Positions 42,943 to 51,612 of a DNA stretch of 64,000 bases are shown piece after piece. The stretch covers positions 1 to 64,000 of the forward strand of contig URMH01000008.1 in NCBI GenBank assembly GCA_900549015.1. The letters are read 5' to 3'. Below the pieces are notes generated by a model. It saw nothing but the letters and a program-made list of their open reading frames with translations. It was not told the DNA's origin and did no database searches. Numbering within the stretch: the first letter of the stretch is position 1; each line of letters begins with the position of its first letter. The stretch is from an uncultured Blautia sp. (GTDB lineage Bacteria > Bacillota > Clostridia > Lachnospirales > Lachnospiraceae). The position numbers and the translations under genes are program-made.

Positions 42943-43470
42943 ATGAAGGCTCTTACGTATTTGTCCAACTTTATGATACCTTTTTTGATATTTTATATAG
43001 TTGGATATGGACTTTTATCAAAACGTGATATTTATGGAGACTTTCTAAAGGGAACGGAGGAGGGGCTTCGTATGGTAATGCGGCTCTGTCCTACGTTAAT
43101 TGGGCTGATGACGGCGGTTGGCGTTCTCCGGGCTTCCGGTTTTCTGGATTTTTGCGGAGCGCTTCTTGGGAATTTTACAGAAAAAATCGGAATGCCTGCA
43201 GAGATTGTGCCTCTGGCAGTCGTGCGGCTTTTTTCGTCCAGCGGGGCGACAGGTCTTCTTCTTGATATTTTTAAGGAATTTGGAACAGATTCCCTGCAGG
43301 GGCTTATGGGAGGAATTCTTTTAAGCTCTACAGAAAGTGTTTTTTATTGCATGAGCGTATATTTTGGTTCTGTTCAGATTGAAAAGACAAGGTATACACT
43401 GGCAGGAGCTTTGATTGCGTCATTTGCGGGAATCGTCGCATCTGTGATTTTTGCGCATTTGTTGATTTAA
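42943..43470 (+). CDS. spmB: Spore maturation protein B
   Basis: A 175-residue membrane protein with the second half of the SpmA/SpmB Gate-domain pair: IPFLIFYIVGYGLLSKRDIY at the start, GLRMVMRLCPTLIGLMTAVG, and SSTESVFYCMSVYFGSVQI. In Bacillus it works with SpmA in spore core dehydration. GGAGG is upstream. Separation from spmA by two other genes is not the usual layout. Confidence 0.9.
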   Translation: MKALTYLSNFMIPFLIFYIVGYGLLSKRDIYGDFLKGTEEGLRMVMRLCPTLIGLMTAVGVLRASGFLDFCGALLGNFTEKIGMPAEIVPLAVVRLFSSSGATGLLLDIFKEFGTDSLQGLMGGILLSSTESVFYCMSVYFGSVQIEKTRYTLAGALIASFAGIVASVIFAHLLI

Positions 43471-43494
43471 AGAAAGAAGTATCAGATAAAAAAG

Positions 43495-43527
43495 AAAATC
43501 AGGGGCTTAAACAAGTCCCTGATTTTT
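43495..43527. terminator. Bidirectional terminator between spmB and plsC
   Basis: AAATCAGGG and CCCTGATTT close a hairpin with flanking A-run and T-run, serving both convergent genes. Confidence 0.8.
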
Positions 43528-44247
43528 TGTGAGCATTTCTTTTATGACGTTCTGTGTATAAGCTCCGAGATGTCGCTGATCCTCTTTTGAGAGAGTTTCC
43601 GGATAAATCGGTTTTCCATATTCCAGGATTACATGGCACGGTTTCATAGTCGGGAAGTGTGCCTCCCACATCTGTGCCGTATTGTTCATGGCAATGGGAA
43701 TGATGGGGCATTTTGCTTTTGTGGCAATTTTGAAGCTTCCCTCATGGAACGGGAGAAGATCCAGTTCATTTTCTGCTTTGTTTCGCGTGCCCTCCGGAAA
43801 AATGCAGATGGAAATGCCGGATTTTACTTTTTCAACGGCTTCCAGAATGGTTTTTAACCCCTGTTTTAAATCGGTTCTGTCAAGGAAAAGACAGTGCAGA
43901 TTTCTCATCCAGTTGGAGAGAAGAGGGAAACGCTCCATTTCTTTTTTTGCGACATAGCCTGTCCGGATAGGGCAGCGGCAGTAAGTAAGAAGAATATCAA
44001 AATAGCTTCTGTGATTTCCGATGTATAAAACAGGGGAATCCTTTGGGACATTTTCTTCTCCGATAACAGTGACTTTTACGCCGGTAATCCATAAAACGAA
44101 CCGGAATACGGTCTGTATAATGCGGAGAGAGCTTATATCCTTTTTCATAGGGGAAAACTTTCCAATGATCCACTCTGCGATCAAAAGGGGGATAGATAAA
44201 ATAAGGTACCCGATCACACAGGTACAAACAAGAATAAAACGTATCAT
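43507..44247 (-). CDS. plsC: 1-acyl-sn-glycerol-3-phosphate acyltransferase
   Basis: A 246-residue membrane-associated enzyme that acylates lysophosphatidate. I start it at MIRFILVC (ATG 44247), preceded by AGGAAGG; upstream codons have no family match. One hydrophobic N-terminal segment is followed by motif I NHRSYFD (HX4D) near residue 80, motif II-like LFLDR, and motif III FPEGTRNK. It supplies phosphatidic acid for membrane lipids. Convergent with spmB and divergent from the PrcB-like gene. Confidence 0.9.
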   Translation of the reverse strand: MIRFILVCTCVIGYLILSIPLLIAEWIIGKFSPMKKDISSLRIIQTVFRFVLWITGVKVTVIGEENVPKDSPVLYIGNHRSYFDILLTYCRCPIRTGYVAKKEMERFPLLSNWMRNLHCLFLDRTDLKQGLKTILEAVEKVKSGISICIFPEGTRNKAENELDLLPFHEGSFKIATKAKCPIIPIAMNNTAQMWEAHFPTMKPCHVILEYGKPIYPETLSKEDQRHLGAYTQNVIKEMLTKNQGLV

Positions 44248-44366
44248 AAGTAAAATCCTTCCTGAAATATTAATTATATATATTATACCCAATAAGAAAA
44301 ATACTTGCAATAAATCTTTTGCCACCGGCATAGAATAAATATGAAATAGAGGGCAGAGGTATAAAA

Positions 44367-44771
44367 ATGGCAAGGAAAATCTCCGTTATGTTTCTGTCAG
44401 CGATTCTGATTTTTATACTGGGAGGCTGCCAGATGATACGGATAGAAGAGGGGGAGGTATCACCTGTAGAATATACAGTAGTCAGTCAGGAAGATGTTCC
44501 GGCAGAAGCCCTGTCTCTGATCCAGGAAAAGCGGGAGAAGGAATTTCAGCTTACTTATCAGAGCGGAGAGGATCTGTATCTGATCAAAGGCTATGGAAGG
44601 CAGATGACGGGAGGGTACAGTATTGCAGTGGAGGAGTTTGGGATTATGGGAAAGGTTCTGCGTTTTAAAACAAAGCTTATCGGACCTTCTGAAAATGCCG
44701 GCGGAGAGCCTTCTTATCCCTGTATTGTAGTAAAAACGAAGTACAGGGAAGAGCCGGTGGAATTTCGGTAG
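44367..44771 (+). CDS. Lipoprotein with a PrcB-like domain
   Basis: A 134-residue protein with a lipoprotein signal peptide ending LGGC (cysteine about residue 21). The mature part ends with the PrcB_C pattern: IKGYGRQMTGGYSIAVEEF, then SYPCIVVKTKY. The domain was named from the Treponema dentilisin accessory protein PrcB and is found widely in secreted firmicute proteins of unknown role. It is 40 bases upstream of the DUF3794/LysM gene, so a role in the forespore envelope is possible, but that is inference. Confidence 0.75.
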   Translation: MARKISVMFLSAILIFILGGCQMIRIEEGEVSPVEYTVVSQEDVPAEALSLIQEKREKEFQLTYQSGEDLYLIKGYGRQMTGGYSIAVEEFGIMGKVLRFKTKLIGPSENAGGEPSYPCIVVKTKYREEPVEFR

Positions 44772-44810
44772 GAAACAGGGATTATAAACAGCAGGAAGGG
44801 AGAATGAAAA

Positions 44811-46367
44811 GTGGAATTAAAAAAAGAAAGTATTCAGATGCTTCGTGTAAAGAGCAAAGCGACAAGTCAGGTGACGTTTGACGTGGATTATAATGTACCG
44901 GACGCAAAGCAGGACGTAGGGCGCATGATCCAGCATAAAGGGCAGATAGCAATGGATGAAGTGCGTTTAAGCGAGGGAAAAGCATTTATCCGTGGAAATC
45001 TGAATGTAGATATTCTTTATGTGGGGGAAGAGGAAGGAAAAGTATACAGTATGGGGGCAAAACTGCCGTTTGAGGAGATTTTGAACCTGGAGGGAATATC
45101 CGGGGGCGACAAAATGCGCCTCAAGTGGGAGATTGAGGATTTAAGCCTTCATATTATACATTCCAGAAAAATGAATATAAAAGCGATTGTTACGTTTTAT
45201 GCAGTGGTAGACGAGATTAGGGGAGTGCGTCTGCCTGTGGGAATCGATGACGACAGTGTTTCCACAAAGAAAAAACAGCTTCGCCTTATGAGCCTTTGCG
45301 TACATAAAAAGGATACGCTCCGGGTGAAGGACGAAATTCCGCTGGCATCGAATAAACCCAACATTGCGGAGGTTCTCTGGAGTACAGTTGAGGTGAGGGG
45401 GCTTGATTTAAGACCGGAGGAAAATAAAGTAAAGGCAAAAGGCGAGCTTTTTGTATTTGTTCTTTATGAGGGCGATGACGAGGGAAAACCGCTTCAGTGG
45501 CTGGAATATTCCCTGCCGTTTACCGGGGAAGCGGAGTGCAGCGGCTGCGGAGAGGAAATGATACCGGATATTGCGGCTTCTGTTGTGAGCCAGGGGTTGG
45601 AAGTAAAACCTGATGCAGACGGGGAAGAACGTATTTTAACGGCAGACGTTGTACTGGAACTGGATATGAAGATTTATAAAGAAGAGGAGCATGAAATTAT
45701 TCTGGACGTATACACGCCGTCAAGAGAATGTATTCCTCAGGGAAAAACAGGAAAACTGGAAAGTCTTCTCGTGCGGAATTATTCTAAATGCCGTGTGGGA
45801 GACAGGATCCAGGTAAAAGAGACGCAGGGGAAAATTCTCCAGATATGTCACAGCCAGGGTCATGTAAAAATTGACAGAAGCCAGATTGTGGAGGACGGCA
45901 TTCAGGTAGACGGCGTTGTTTATATGAAAGTGCTTTATATAGTGGGAAATGACGATATGCCGTTTTATTCTATGGAAGCCATGATTCCTTTTTCTCATGT
46001 TGTGGAGGCACAGGGAATTACGGAGGAATGCAGGTATTGTCTGCAGGCGGAGCTGGAACAGTTGTCTACGACTATGGCAGACAGCAGCGATATAGACGTG
46101 AAGGCGTCAGTCAGCCTCAATGCACTTGTATTCTGCTGCAGAGAAGAGCGTATTATCGAGAAGGTGGAAGAAAAGCCTCTTGATATGAAAAAAATCCAGA
46201 GTATGCCGGGAATTACTGTGTATATGGTAAAACCTGGAGATACCATGTGGGATATTGCGCGGCGTTTTTATACGACGGTAGAGGAAATTAAGGATTTGAA
46301 TGAGCTGGCGGAGGAAGAAATAGAAAGCGGTCAGCCGCTTCTTCTTGTAAAGAAAGTTTCCTGTTGA
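44811..46367 (+). CDS. DUF3794 (SPOCS) and LysM domain protein, probable spore envelope protein
   Basis: A 518-residue protein that starts at GTG 44811 with GGAAGGG ten bases upstream. It has about three SPOCS/DUF3794 repeats: residues 30-150 (LNVDILYVGEEEGKVYSMGA), 170-300 (GELFVFVLYEGDDEGKPLQW), and 320-450 (GVVYMKVLYIVGNDDMPFYS). A LysM domain sits at the C-terminus (MVKPGDTMWDIARRFYTTVE). SPOCS-LysM proteins are found in spore-forming clostridia and are thought to bind the cortex or coat. No signal peptide is seen, consistent with assembly from the mother cell. Confidence 0.88.
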   Translation: MELKKESIQMLRVKSKATSQVTFDVDYNVPDAKQDVGRMIQHKGQIAMDEVRLSEGKAFIRGNLNVDILYVGEEEGKVYSMGAKLPFEEILNLEGISGGDKMRLKWEIEDLSLHIIHSRKMNIKAIVTFYAVVDEIRGVRLPVGIDDDSVSTKKKQLRLMSLCVHKKDTLRVKDEIPLASNKPNIAEVLWSTVEVRGLDLRPEENKVKAKGELFVFVLYEGDDEGKPLQWLEYSLPFTGEAECSGCGEEMIPDIAASVVSQGLEVKPDADGEERILTADVVLELDMKIYKEEEHEIILDVYTPSRECIPQGKTGKLESLLVRNYSKCRVGDRIQVKETQGKILQICHSQGHVKIDRSQIVEDGIQVDGVVYMKVLYIVGNDDMPFYSMEAMIPFSHVVEAQGITEECRYCLQAELEQLSTTMADSSDIDVKASVSLNALVFCCREERIIEKVEEKPLDMKKIQSMPGITVYMVKPGDTMWDIARRFYTTVEEIKDLNELAEEEIESGQPLLLVKKVSC

Positions 46368-46439
46368 AAATCCGAAAAAAATCAGATAAAATACAGATAA
46401 TAAAGATTGTATACAAAGTACAAAAGATGGAGGGATTTT

Positions 46440-47303
46440 ATGCGCTTACGGGCATTGGCAAAAATTAATCTTGGTCTTGATATTCTGGGGAAAAGAGAAG
46501 ACGGATATCATGAAGTGAAGATGATCATGCAGACAATTCAGATGTATGACGTTCTGGAGCTTCACAAAAAAAAGGAACCGGGCATTTCTCTTACTGTGAA
46601 CGTACCTTTTATTCCGACAGATGAGAGAAATCTTGTATACAGGGCAGCAGCTATGCTTATGGAAGAATTTCATGTACAGGAAGGGCTTTCCATAAGACTT
46701 GATAAATTTATTCCTGTTGCAGCGGGAATGGCAGGAGGAAGCTCCGATGCAGCAGCGGCATTTGTAGGAGTGAACCGGCTGTTTCATCTGGGGTTAAGCC
46801 AGGAGGAGCTTATGGAACGTGCAGTGAAAGTAGGAGCGGACGTACCTTACTGTATTATGAGAGGGACGGCTCTTGCAGAGGGAATCGGAGAGAAGCTTAC
46901 GGCGTTGCCGCCGGTTCCACCCTGTTATGTCCTTGTGGGCAAACCGGCAGTTTCTGTTTCCACAAAAATGGCATATGAAAATCTCAATCTGGAAACAATT
47001 AAAAAGCATCCGGATATTGACGGAATGATTTTGGATATTGAAAACGGAAATCTTATGGAAATGACAGAAAAGATGGCAAATGTGTTTGAGCCGGGAATTA
47101 TCCGGGAATATCCTGTGATTCAGCAGATTAAGGATTTTATGGAAGAAAACGGAGCGCTCCGTGCAATGATGAGCGGAAGCGGTCCAACTGTATTTGGAAT
47201 TTTTGACGACAAAGAAAAAATGGAGCGTGCAGCGGAAGGTTTACGTGCAGGCGGGCTGGCAAAGACAGTTTTTTCGACAGAGGTTTTTAACAGAAGAGTA
47301 TAG
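46440..47303 (+). CDS. ispE: 4-diphosphocytidyl-2-C-methyl-D-erythritol kinase
   Basis: This 287-residue GHMP kinase carries out the ATP-dependent step of the MEP isoprenoid pathway. The chosen ATG follows GGAGGG and gives MRLRALAKINLGLDI, the family start; the longer frame from 46407 is not needed. The ATP loop is PVAAGMAGGSSDAAAAF, and the C-terminal MSGSGPTVFGIF is the third GHMP motif. It lies 18 bases before a GntR regulator gene, probably co-transcribed. No other MEP genes are in the window. Confidence 0.93.
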   Translation: MRLRALAKINLGLDILGKREDGYHEVKMIMQTIQMYDVLELHKKKEPGISLTVNVPFIPTDERNLVYRAAAMLMEEFHVQEGLSIRLDKFIPVAAGMAGGSSDAAAAFVGVNRLFHLGLSQEELMERAVKVGADVPYCIMRGTALAEGIGEKLTALPPVPPCYVLVGKPAVSVSTKMAYENLNLETIKKHPDIDGMILDIENGNLMEMTEKMANVFEPGIIREYPVIQQIKDFMEENGALRAMMSGSGPTVFGIFDDKEKMERAAEGLRAGGLAKTVFSTEVFNRRV

Positions 47304-47321
47304 AAAGGTAGAGAGATACGA

Positions 47322-48014
47322 ATGACAAGTGATTTTACCGTGCATATGAATGAATATCTGCCCCTTAGAGACGTTGTATTTAATACCCTGCGCCAGGCAA
47401 TTTTAAAGGGAGAGTTAAAACCGGGAGAGCGCCTTATGGAAATTGCTCTTGCAGAGAAGCTTGGTGTGAGCCGAACGCCGATCAGGGAGGCGATGCGCAA
47501 GCTTGAGCTGGAAGGTCTTGTAGTGATGATTCCGCGAAGGGGCGCGCAGGTTGCAAATATTACGGAGAAAGACTTAAATGATGTTCTTGAGGTAAGAATT
47601 GCCCTTGAAAATGTAGCTATAGAAAAGGCGTGTACCCGTATGTCCGAGGAGGATATGGGAAGACTCTGGCTTGCAGCCAAAGAATTTGAGCACACAATGG
47701 CAGAGGGAAATCTTGTGCGCCTTGCAGAAGCTGACGTGGTTTTTCACGAGATTATTTACAGAGCCTCTGATAATAAACGTCTGAACCAGGTGCTGAATAA
47801 TTTAAGAGAACAGATTTACAGATACAGGGTAGAATATCTGAAGGAAGAGGAAACAAGAAATGTTCTTGTAAAGGAGCATGAGGAGCTTACAAAAGCGATC
47901 CGACAGAGAGATGTGAAAAAAGCCCAGGAAATTTCTTTCCGCCATATAGAGAACCAGAGAAGGGCGATCATCCAGTCTATTGAGGCGGAAGAAGCGGGGA
48001 AGGAAAAGAAATAA
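47322..48014 (+). CDS. GntR family regulator (FCD/FadR group)
   Basis: A 230-residue regulator. The winged helix at residues 10-75 includes ILKGELKPGERLMEIALAEK, and LGVSRTPIREAMRKLELEGLV. The C-terminal FCD domain is helical, with metal/ligand histidines in DVVFHEIIYRASDN and FRHIENQRRAI. The ligand is unknown; FCD proteins often bind small carboxylates. It stands between ispE and the germination operon, with a 41-base gap to the latter. Confidence 0.88.
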   Translation: MTSDFTVHMNEYLPLRDVVFNTLRQAILKGELKPGERLMEIALAEKLGVSRTPIREAMRKLELEGLVVMIPRRGAQVANITEKDLNDVLEVRIALENVAIEKACTRMSEEDMGRLWLAAKEFEHTMAEGNLVRLAEADVVFHEIIYRASDNKRLNQVLNNLREQIYRYRVEYLKEEETRNVLVKEHEELTKAIRQRDVKKAQEISFRHIENQRRAIIQSIEAEEAGKEKK

Positions 48015-48055
48015 CAGCATAATATTTATAGAGTTTGGAAATACTGAGGGTATCA

Positions 48056-49624
48056 ATGTCAGACTGTTTGTCCAGAATTCTGGACAGCAGGGAAAGGAGC
48101 CCTCTCTTGAGTGGATTTTCAAAATCGGCGACGAAAGAAAAAACGGCAATTTCGGCTGTTTTGCGGGAAAACGAAGAATATATCCGAAGCAGATGCGAAA
48201 ACTGCGCAGACATACTGATACGTCCCATGCGCCTTGGCGGGGAGCGGAAGGTAGACTGCCTTATGGTTTATCTGGAAGTTACGGTATCGAATATGATGCT
48301 GGACGATTCTGCAATCGGAAAAATGATAAATCATTTCTGGGAGATTTCCCCGGAGGAGATAGAAGAGTTTTTAAAGCATAACAGCCTGGGAATTGCAGAT
48401 GTAAAAAAACTTTCGGATATGGAAGAGGCTTTTTCTGCCATGCTGGCGGGAAATGCCGTTTTTTTTATGGACGGATATACGAAGGCGATGAAAATAGCAA
48501 GCAAAGGTTATCCCAACATGGGTGTTTCCAAGGCTGAGGCAGAGAAGGTGCTGCGGGGATCAAGGGAAGGGTTTTCCGATGCGGTAAAAACAAATTCCGC
48601 CCTTGTGCGGAAGCGTATCCGGGATACCAGTCTTAAGGTGGAGGAAAAGCAGATTGGGGTGCGTTCTCACACAATGGTGCAGATGCTTTATATAGAAGAT
48701 ATTGTTCATGAAGAGCTTCTGGAGGAGATGAAAAAGCGCCTTGATGAATTTGAGATTGACGGGATTCTTGACAGTGGAATGCTGGAGCAGCTCACGGAGG
48801 ATTCCTGGTATTCGCCTTTTCCTCAGTACCAGACGACAGAACGTCCGGACAGGGCGGCGCAGGAGCTTTTAAACGGAAAAATTGTGCTGCTCTGCGACAA
48901 TTCCCCTGAGGCTCTGATTCTGCCGGGAAATTTTAACAGCTTTATGGAAAGCAGCGAGGACTGGTACAACCGGTTTGAGATGGCTTCTTTTTTAAGGATT
49001 TTAAGATACTTTGCAATGGCTGCTGCTGCGCTTTTGCCGGGGCTTTATCTTGCTGTTATCCGGTTTCACACGCAGATACTTCCCACAAATCTGATTCTTT
49101 CTTTTGCTCAGGCAAGAGAGGGCGTTCCCTTTTCCAGTGTGGCGGAGCTTTTCTTTCTGGAGCTTTCTTTTGAGCTGATCCGTGAGGCGGGAGTGCGGAT
49201 TCCGGGAGAGCTTGGAAACACCATCGGGCTTGTAGGAGGGCTGATTATCGGACAGGCAGCAGTGGAGGCAAATATCGTAAGCCCTGTTGTTGTGATTATT
49301 GTGGCGCTCACTGCTCTTGGTTCTCTTGTGATCCCAAATGAGGAATTTGCCTCGGCGTTTCGGCTTTTGAAATATTTTTTTCTTTTTCTTGGCGGTTATC
49401 TTGGGATTTACGGGATCGTCCTTGGAATTTATCTTACAGTGGCGCATCTTTCCGGACTTTTAAGCTACGGGATTCCCTATCTTGTGCCTTTTGTGTCAGA
49501 GGAGAGAAGGCGGAACGCAGGAAATAAAATATTGCGGATTCCTTTCCGAAAAAGAAAAATGAGACCTTTGTATGCAAGAGAGGACGAAAGTCTTCGGCTG
49601 AAAAGGAAGGGGGAACAGTCATGA
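48056..49624 (+). CDS. gerA: Spore germination receptor subunit A (GerA family)
   Basis: A 522-residue protein that starts at ATG 48056 behind GAGGG; an upstream TTG 48035 has no ribosome site. The N-terminal half is soluble (KFVYLEVTVSNMMLD-like region; GYTKAMKIASKG). The C-terminal half has the GerA membrane part: GNTIGLVGGLIIGQAAVEA, then IVALTALGSLVIPNEEFASA and several hydrophobic segments. GerA subunits with B and C form nutrient receptors in the spore inner membrane and open an ion channel on binding germinants. Its stop overlaps the next start by four bases. Confidence 0.92.
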   Translation: MSDCLSRILDSRERSPLLSGFSKSATKEKTAISAVLRENEEYIRSRCENCADILIRPMRLGGERKVDCLMVYLEVTVSNMMLDDSAIGKMINHFWEISPEEIEEFLKHNSLGIADVKKLSDMEEAFSAMLAGNAVFFMDGYTKAMKIASKGYPNMGVSKAEAEKVLRGSREGFSDAVKTNSALVRKRIRDTSLKVEEKQIGVRSHTMVQMLYIEDIVHEELLEEMKKRLDEFEIDGILDSGMLEQLTEDSWYSPFPQYQTTERPDRAAQELLNGKIVLLCDNSPEALILPGNFNSFMESSEDWYNRFEMASFLRILRYFAMAAAALLPGLYLAVIRFHTQILPTNLILSFAQAREGVPFSSVAELFFLELSFELIREAGVRIPGELGNTIGLVGGLIIGQAAVEANIVSPVVVIIVALTALGSLVIPNEEFASAFRLLKYFFLFLGGYLGIYGIVLGIYLTVAHLSGLLSYGIPYLVPFVSEERRRNAGNKILRIPFRKRKMRPLYAREDESLRLKRKGEQS

Positions 49625-51291
49625 CATTTGCGGAAAACAACAGGATTTCCCACAGACAGCTTTACAGGCAGATGGTCCTTGCTTTTACAGCGCCTTTTCT
49701 GCTCTGCCTTTTCGGCGGTGGAAAGCTTCTGGGCGGAGAAAAGATTGAGGGGACAGTTCTGGCGGTAATCCTTCTTTTATTTTATGTGATTTTTCTCATT
49801 CGCGTTTCGCCGGATTTTGCAAATCCGTTAAAACCAATGGGGCGTTTTTTGGGGAAAGCGGCGGGAGTATTTTTTGTGTTGTATGTAATTCTTACCGCTT
49901 CGTTTCTTCTTGATATTCTGGAAGAGATTGTGCCAAAAAGTCTTGTGGCAGGCATTCCCGGCGAGTGGATTTCCTTTTTTGCCATTGTCTGTGCCAGCCT
50001 CGGAACCCACAGAGGAATGCAGAGGAGGGGAAGAGCTGCGGAAGTAACAGGAGGGATTTTTATTTTTGGAATCGGCGCGATGCTCATTCTTTCTGTTTTT
50101 CAGGGAAAGGCGGCATATTTGTCAGAAATGCCGTTTTCAAGTGGAAACGGAGGCGTTTTCACAGGAGGATACGGGGTTCTCTGTGCCTTTTCAGGGCTGG
50201 GGCTTTTGCCATTTGCTCTCGAAGATGTGGAAAAGCAGGGAAGCGCAGGAAAGACAGTGATGTTCGGCGTTCTCACACTTGGGGGAATGCTTCTTGCGGT
50301 GCAGGTGATTCTTCCTGCGGTGTTCGGCTGGAACCGTGTGATCACGGAAAAATATCCTGTGCTTCCCCTTCTTGCAGGAGCAGATATGCCGGGAAATGTG
50401 CTTTCCAGATTTGATGTGCTGTGGCTTGGATTTCTTATTTACGGGCTTTTATTTTCTATAGGAAGTCTTCTTCACTACGGACATCAGATCATAAGAAAAA
50501 CAGAGCTCGGGACAGGAAGATACTGGCTTGCCGGTGTTGTATATCTTCTGTCTTTCTGGGAACCGAAAGGACTGGGGATCCAGGAATATTACGGGTTTTA
50601 CCTGGCATATATTTTTCTTCCGGTTCTTCTTATCATACAGGTGTGCTTTATTGCAAGAGGAAGAGGCAGAAGGTTAAAAAAGGCTGCTGGAAGCGCGGCA
50701 GTTCTGGTACTCTGTCTGTTTCTGGGAGGCTGCGCAGGAGTAGAGCCGGAGGAGCGTATGTATGCTCTTGCTCTTGGAATAGACGCGGCGCCGGAAGGAT
50801 TTGCCGTCACATACGGAACGCCCGATATGTCGGAAGCGACCGGTCAGGAGAAGCCAGACGAGAATGGACGGGAAGTGCTTACTGTAAGAGGTGAGACATT
50901 CGAAGAAATCCAGGAAAGATACGGTCGTTCTCAGGAAAAATTTATGGATATGGGACATCTGGAAGCTATTATAATAGGAAGAGATCTGATTTCAGACGGA
51001 AGATGGGAAGACGTTCTTTCGTATCTCAAAAAACAGCCTTTTGTGGGAGAAGATATTTATGTGTTTCAGGCAGAAAATGCAGAGGAGATCCTCAAATGGA
51101 ACGGAGGTCAGGGAAGCTCTGTGGGAGAGTATTTGAGAGGGCTTCTTGAGAATGATTTCAGCGGAAAGAGAAAGAAAAAGGGTGTGACGCTTCGAACGCT
51201 TTATTATGAAAAATACGAAAACGGAACGCTTCCGAAGCTTCCGGGGCTTGTGGTTTCCGGAGATGAGCTTCAGGCAGTGCCGGACGCCTGA
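49621..51291 (+). CDS. Fused germination receptor subunits GerB-GerC
   Basis: A 556-residue fusion. Residues 1-345 are the APC-like membrane permease GerB (ten hydrophobic segments; SHRQLYRQMVLAFTAPFLLC at the start, LEDVEKQGSAGKTVMFG in the middle). A basic cluster RGRGRRLKK follows at about 348-355. Then AGSAAVLVLCLFLGGC (cysteine about 371) is a normal lipoprotein signal and lipobox of GerC, now internal. Residues 372-556 are GerC domain 1 (ALALGIDAAPEGFAVTYG; HLEAIIIGRDLI). The second GerC domain is absent; separate GerC proteins are near 370-400 residues. Translation is coupled to gerA. The fusion is directly visible as one open frame of 556 codons. Confidence 0.88.
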   Translation: MTFAENNRISHRQLYRQMVLAFTAPFLLCLFGGGKLLGGEKIEGTVLAVILLLFYVIFLIRVSPDFANPLKPMGRFLGKAAGVFFVLYVILTASFLLDILEEIVPKSLVAGIPGEWISFFAIVCASLGTHRGMQRRGRAAEVTGGIFIFGIGAMLILSVFQGKAAYLSEMPFSSGNGGVFTGGYGVLCAFSGLGLLPFALEDVEKQGSAGKTVMFGVLTLGGMLLAVQVILPAVFGWNRVITEKYPVLPLLAGADMPGNVLSRFDVLWLGFLIYGLLFSIGSLLHYGHQIIRKTELGTGRYWLAGVVYLLSFWEPKGLGIQEYYGFYLAYIFLPVLLIIQVCFIARGRGRRLKKAAGSAAVLVLCLFLGGCAGVEPEERMYALALGIDAAPEGFAVTYGTPDMSEATGQEKPDENGREVLTVRGETFEEIQERYGRSQEKFMDMGHLEAIIIGRDLISDGRWEDVLSYLKKQPFVGEDIYVFQAENAEEILKWNGGQGSSVGEYLRGLLENDFSGKRKKKGVTLRTLYYEKYENGTLPKLPGLVVSGDELQAVPDA

Positions 51292-51339
51292 ATAAAATGG
51301 GAAATACAGGGTATACTTCCAGATACTGGAGGTGTGGAT

Positions 51340-51579
51340 ATGGATTTTTTAAAAAACAGAAAAAAACGGATATGTATTTCTCTGATCGCGGCTCTTTTTC
51401 TTACAGCAGGGACAGGAGCAGGAGTGCAGAAAAATGTGCCTGCCCTCGCCTGGTGGGGCAGTATGTACCCGCAGTTTTGTTTTGCAGAAAATGAAGATGG
51501 AAATGCAGACGAAAAAGAGCCGGAGGTAAAGATTTCCTTCTGGCTTGCGAAACAACTGGAATGGTGGTATCATAAATAA
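51340..51579 (+). CDS. Small secreted or membrane protein of unknown function
   Basis: A 79-residue protein behind GGAGGTG. The start has a basic cluster (LKNRKKR) and one hydrophobic segment (ICISLIAALFLTAGTGAG), then a tryptophan-rich short tail (ALAWWGSMYPQFCF; FWLAKQLEWWYHK). It follows the gerB-gerC gene by 48 bases and precedes murI by 33, so it is in the same transcription unit. No family is recognised. Possibly a germination accessory peptide. Confidence 0.65.
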   Translation: MDFLKNRKKRICISLIAALFLTAGTGAGVQKNVPALAWWGSMYPQFCFAENEDGNADEKEPEVKISFWLAKQLEWWYHK

Positions 51580-51612
51580 ACGATATTCAAAACCGGAAAA
51601 TGGAGAAGATAG

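Noticed and set aside
47980..48381. 133-codon plus-strand frame overlapping gerA
   Set aside because: Overlaps the better supported gerA start; composition is that of an out-of-frame reading.
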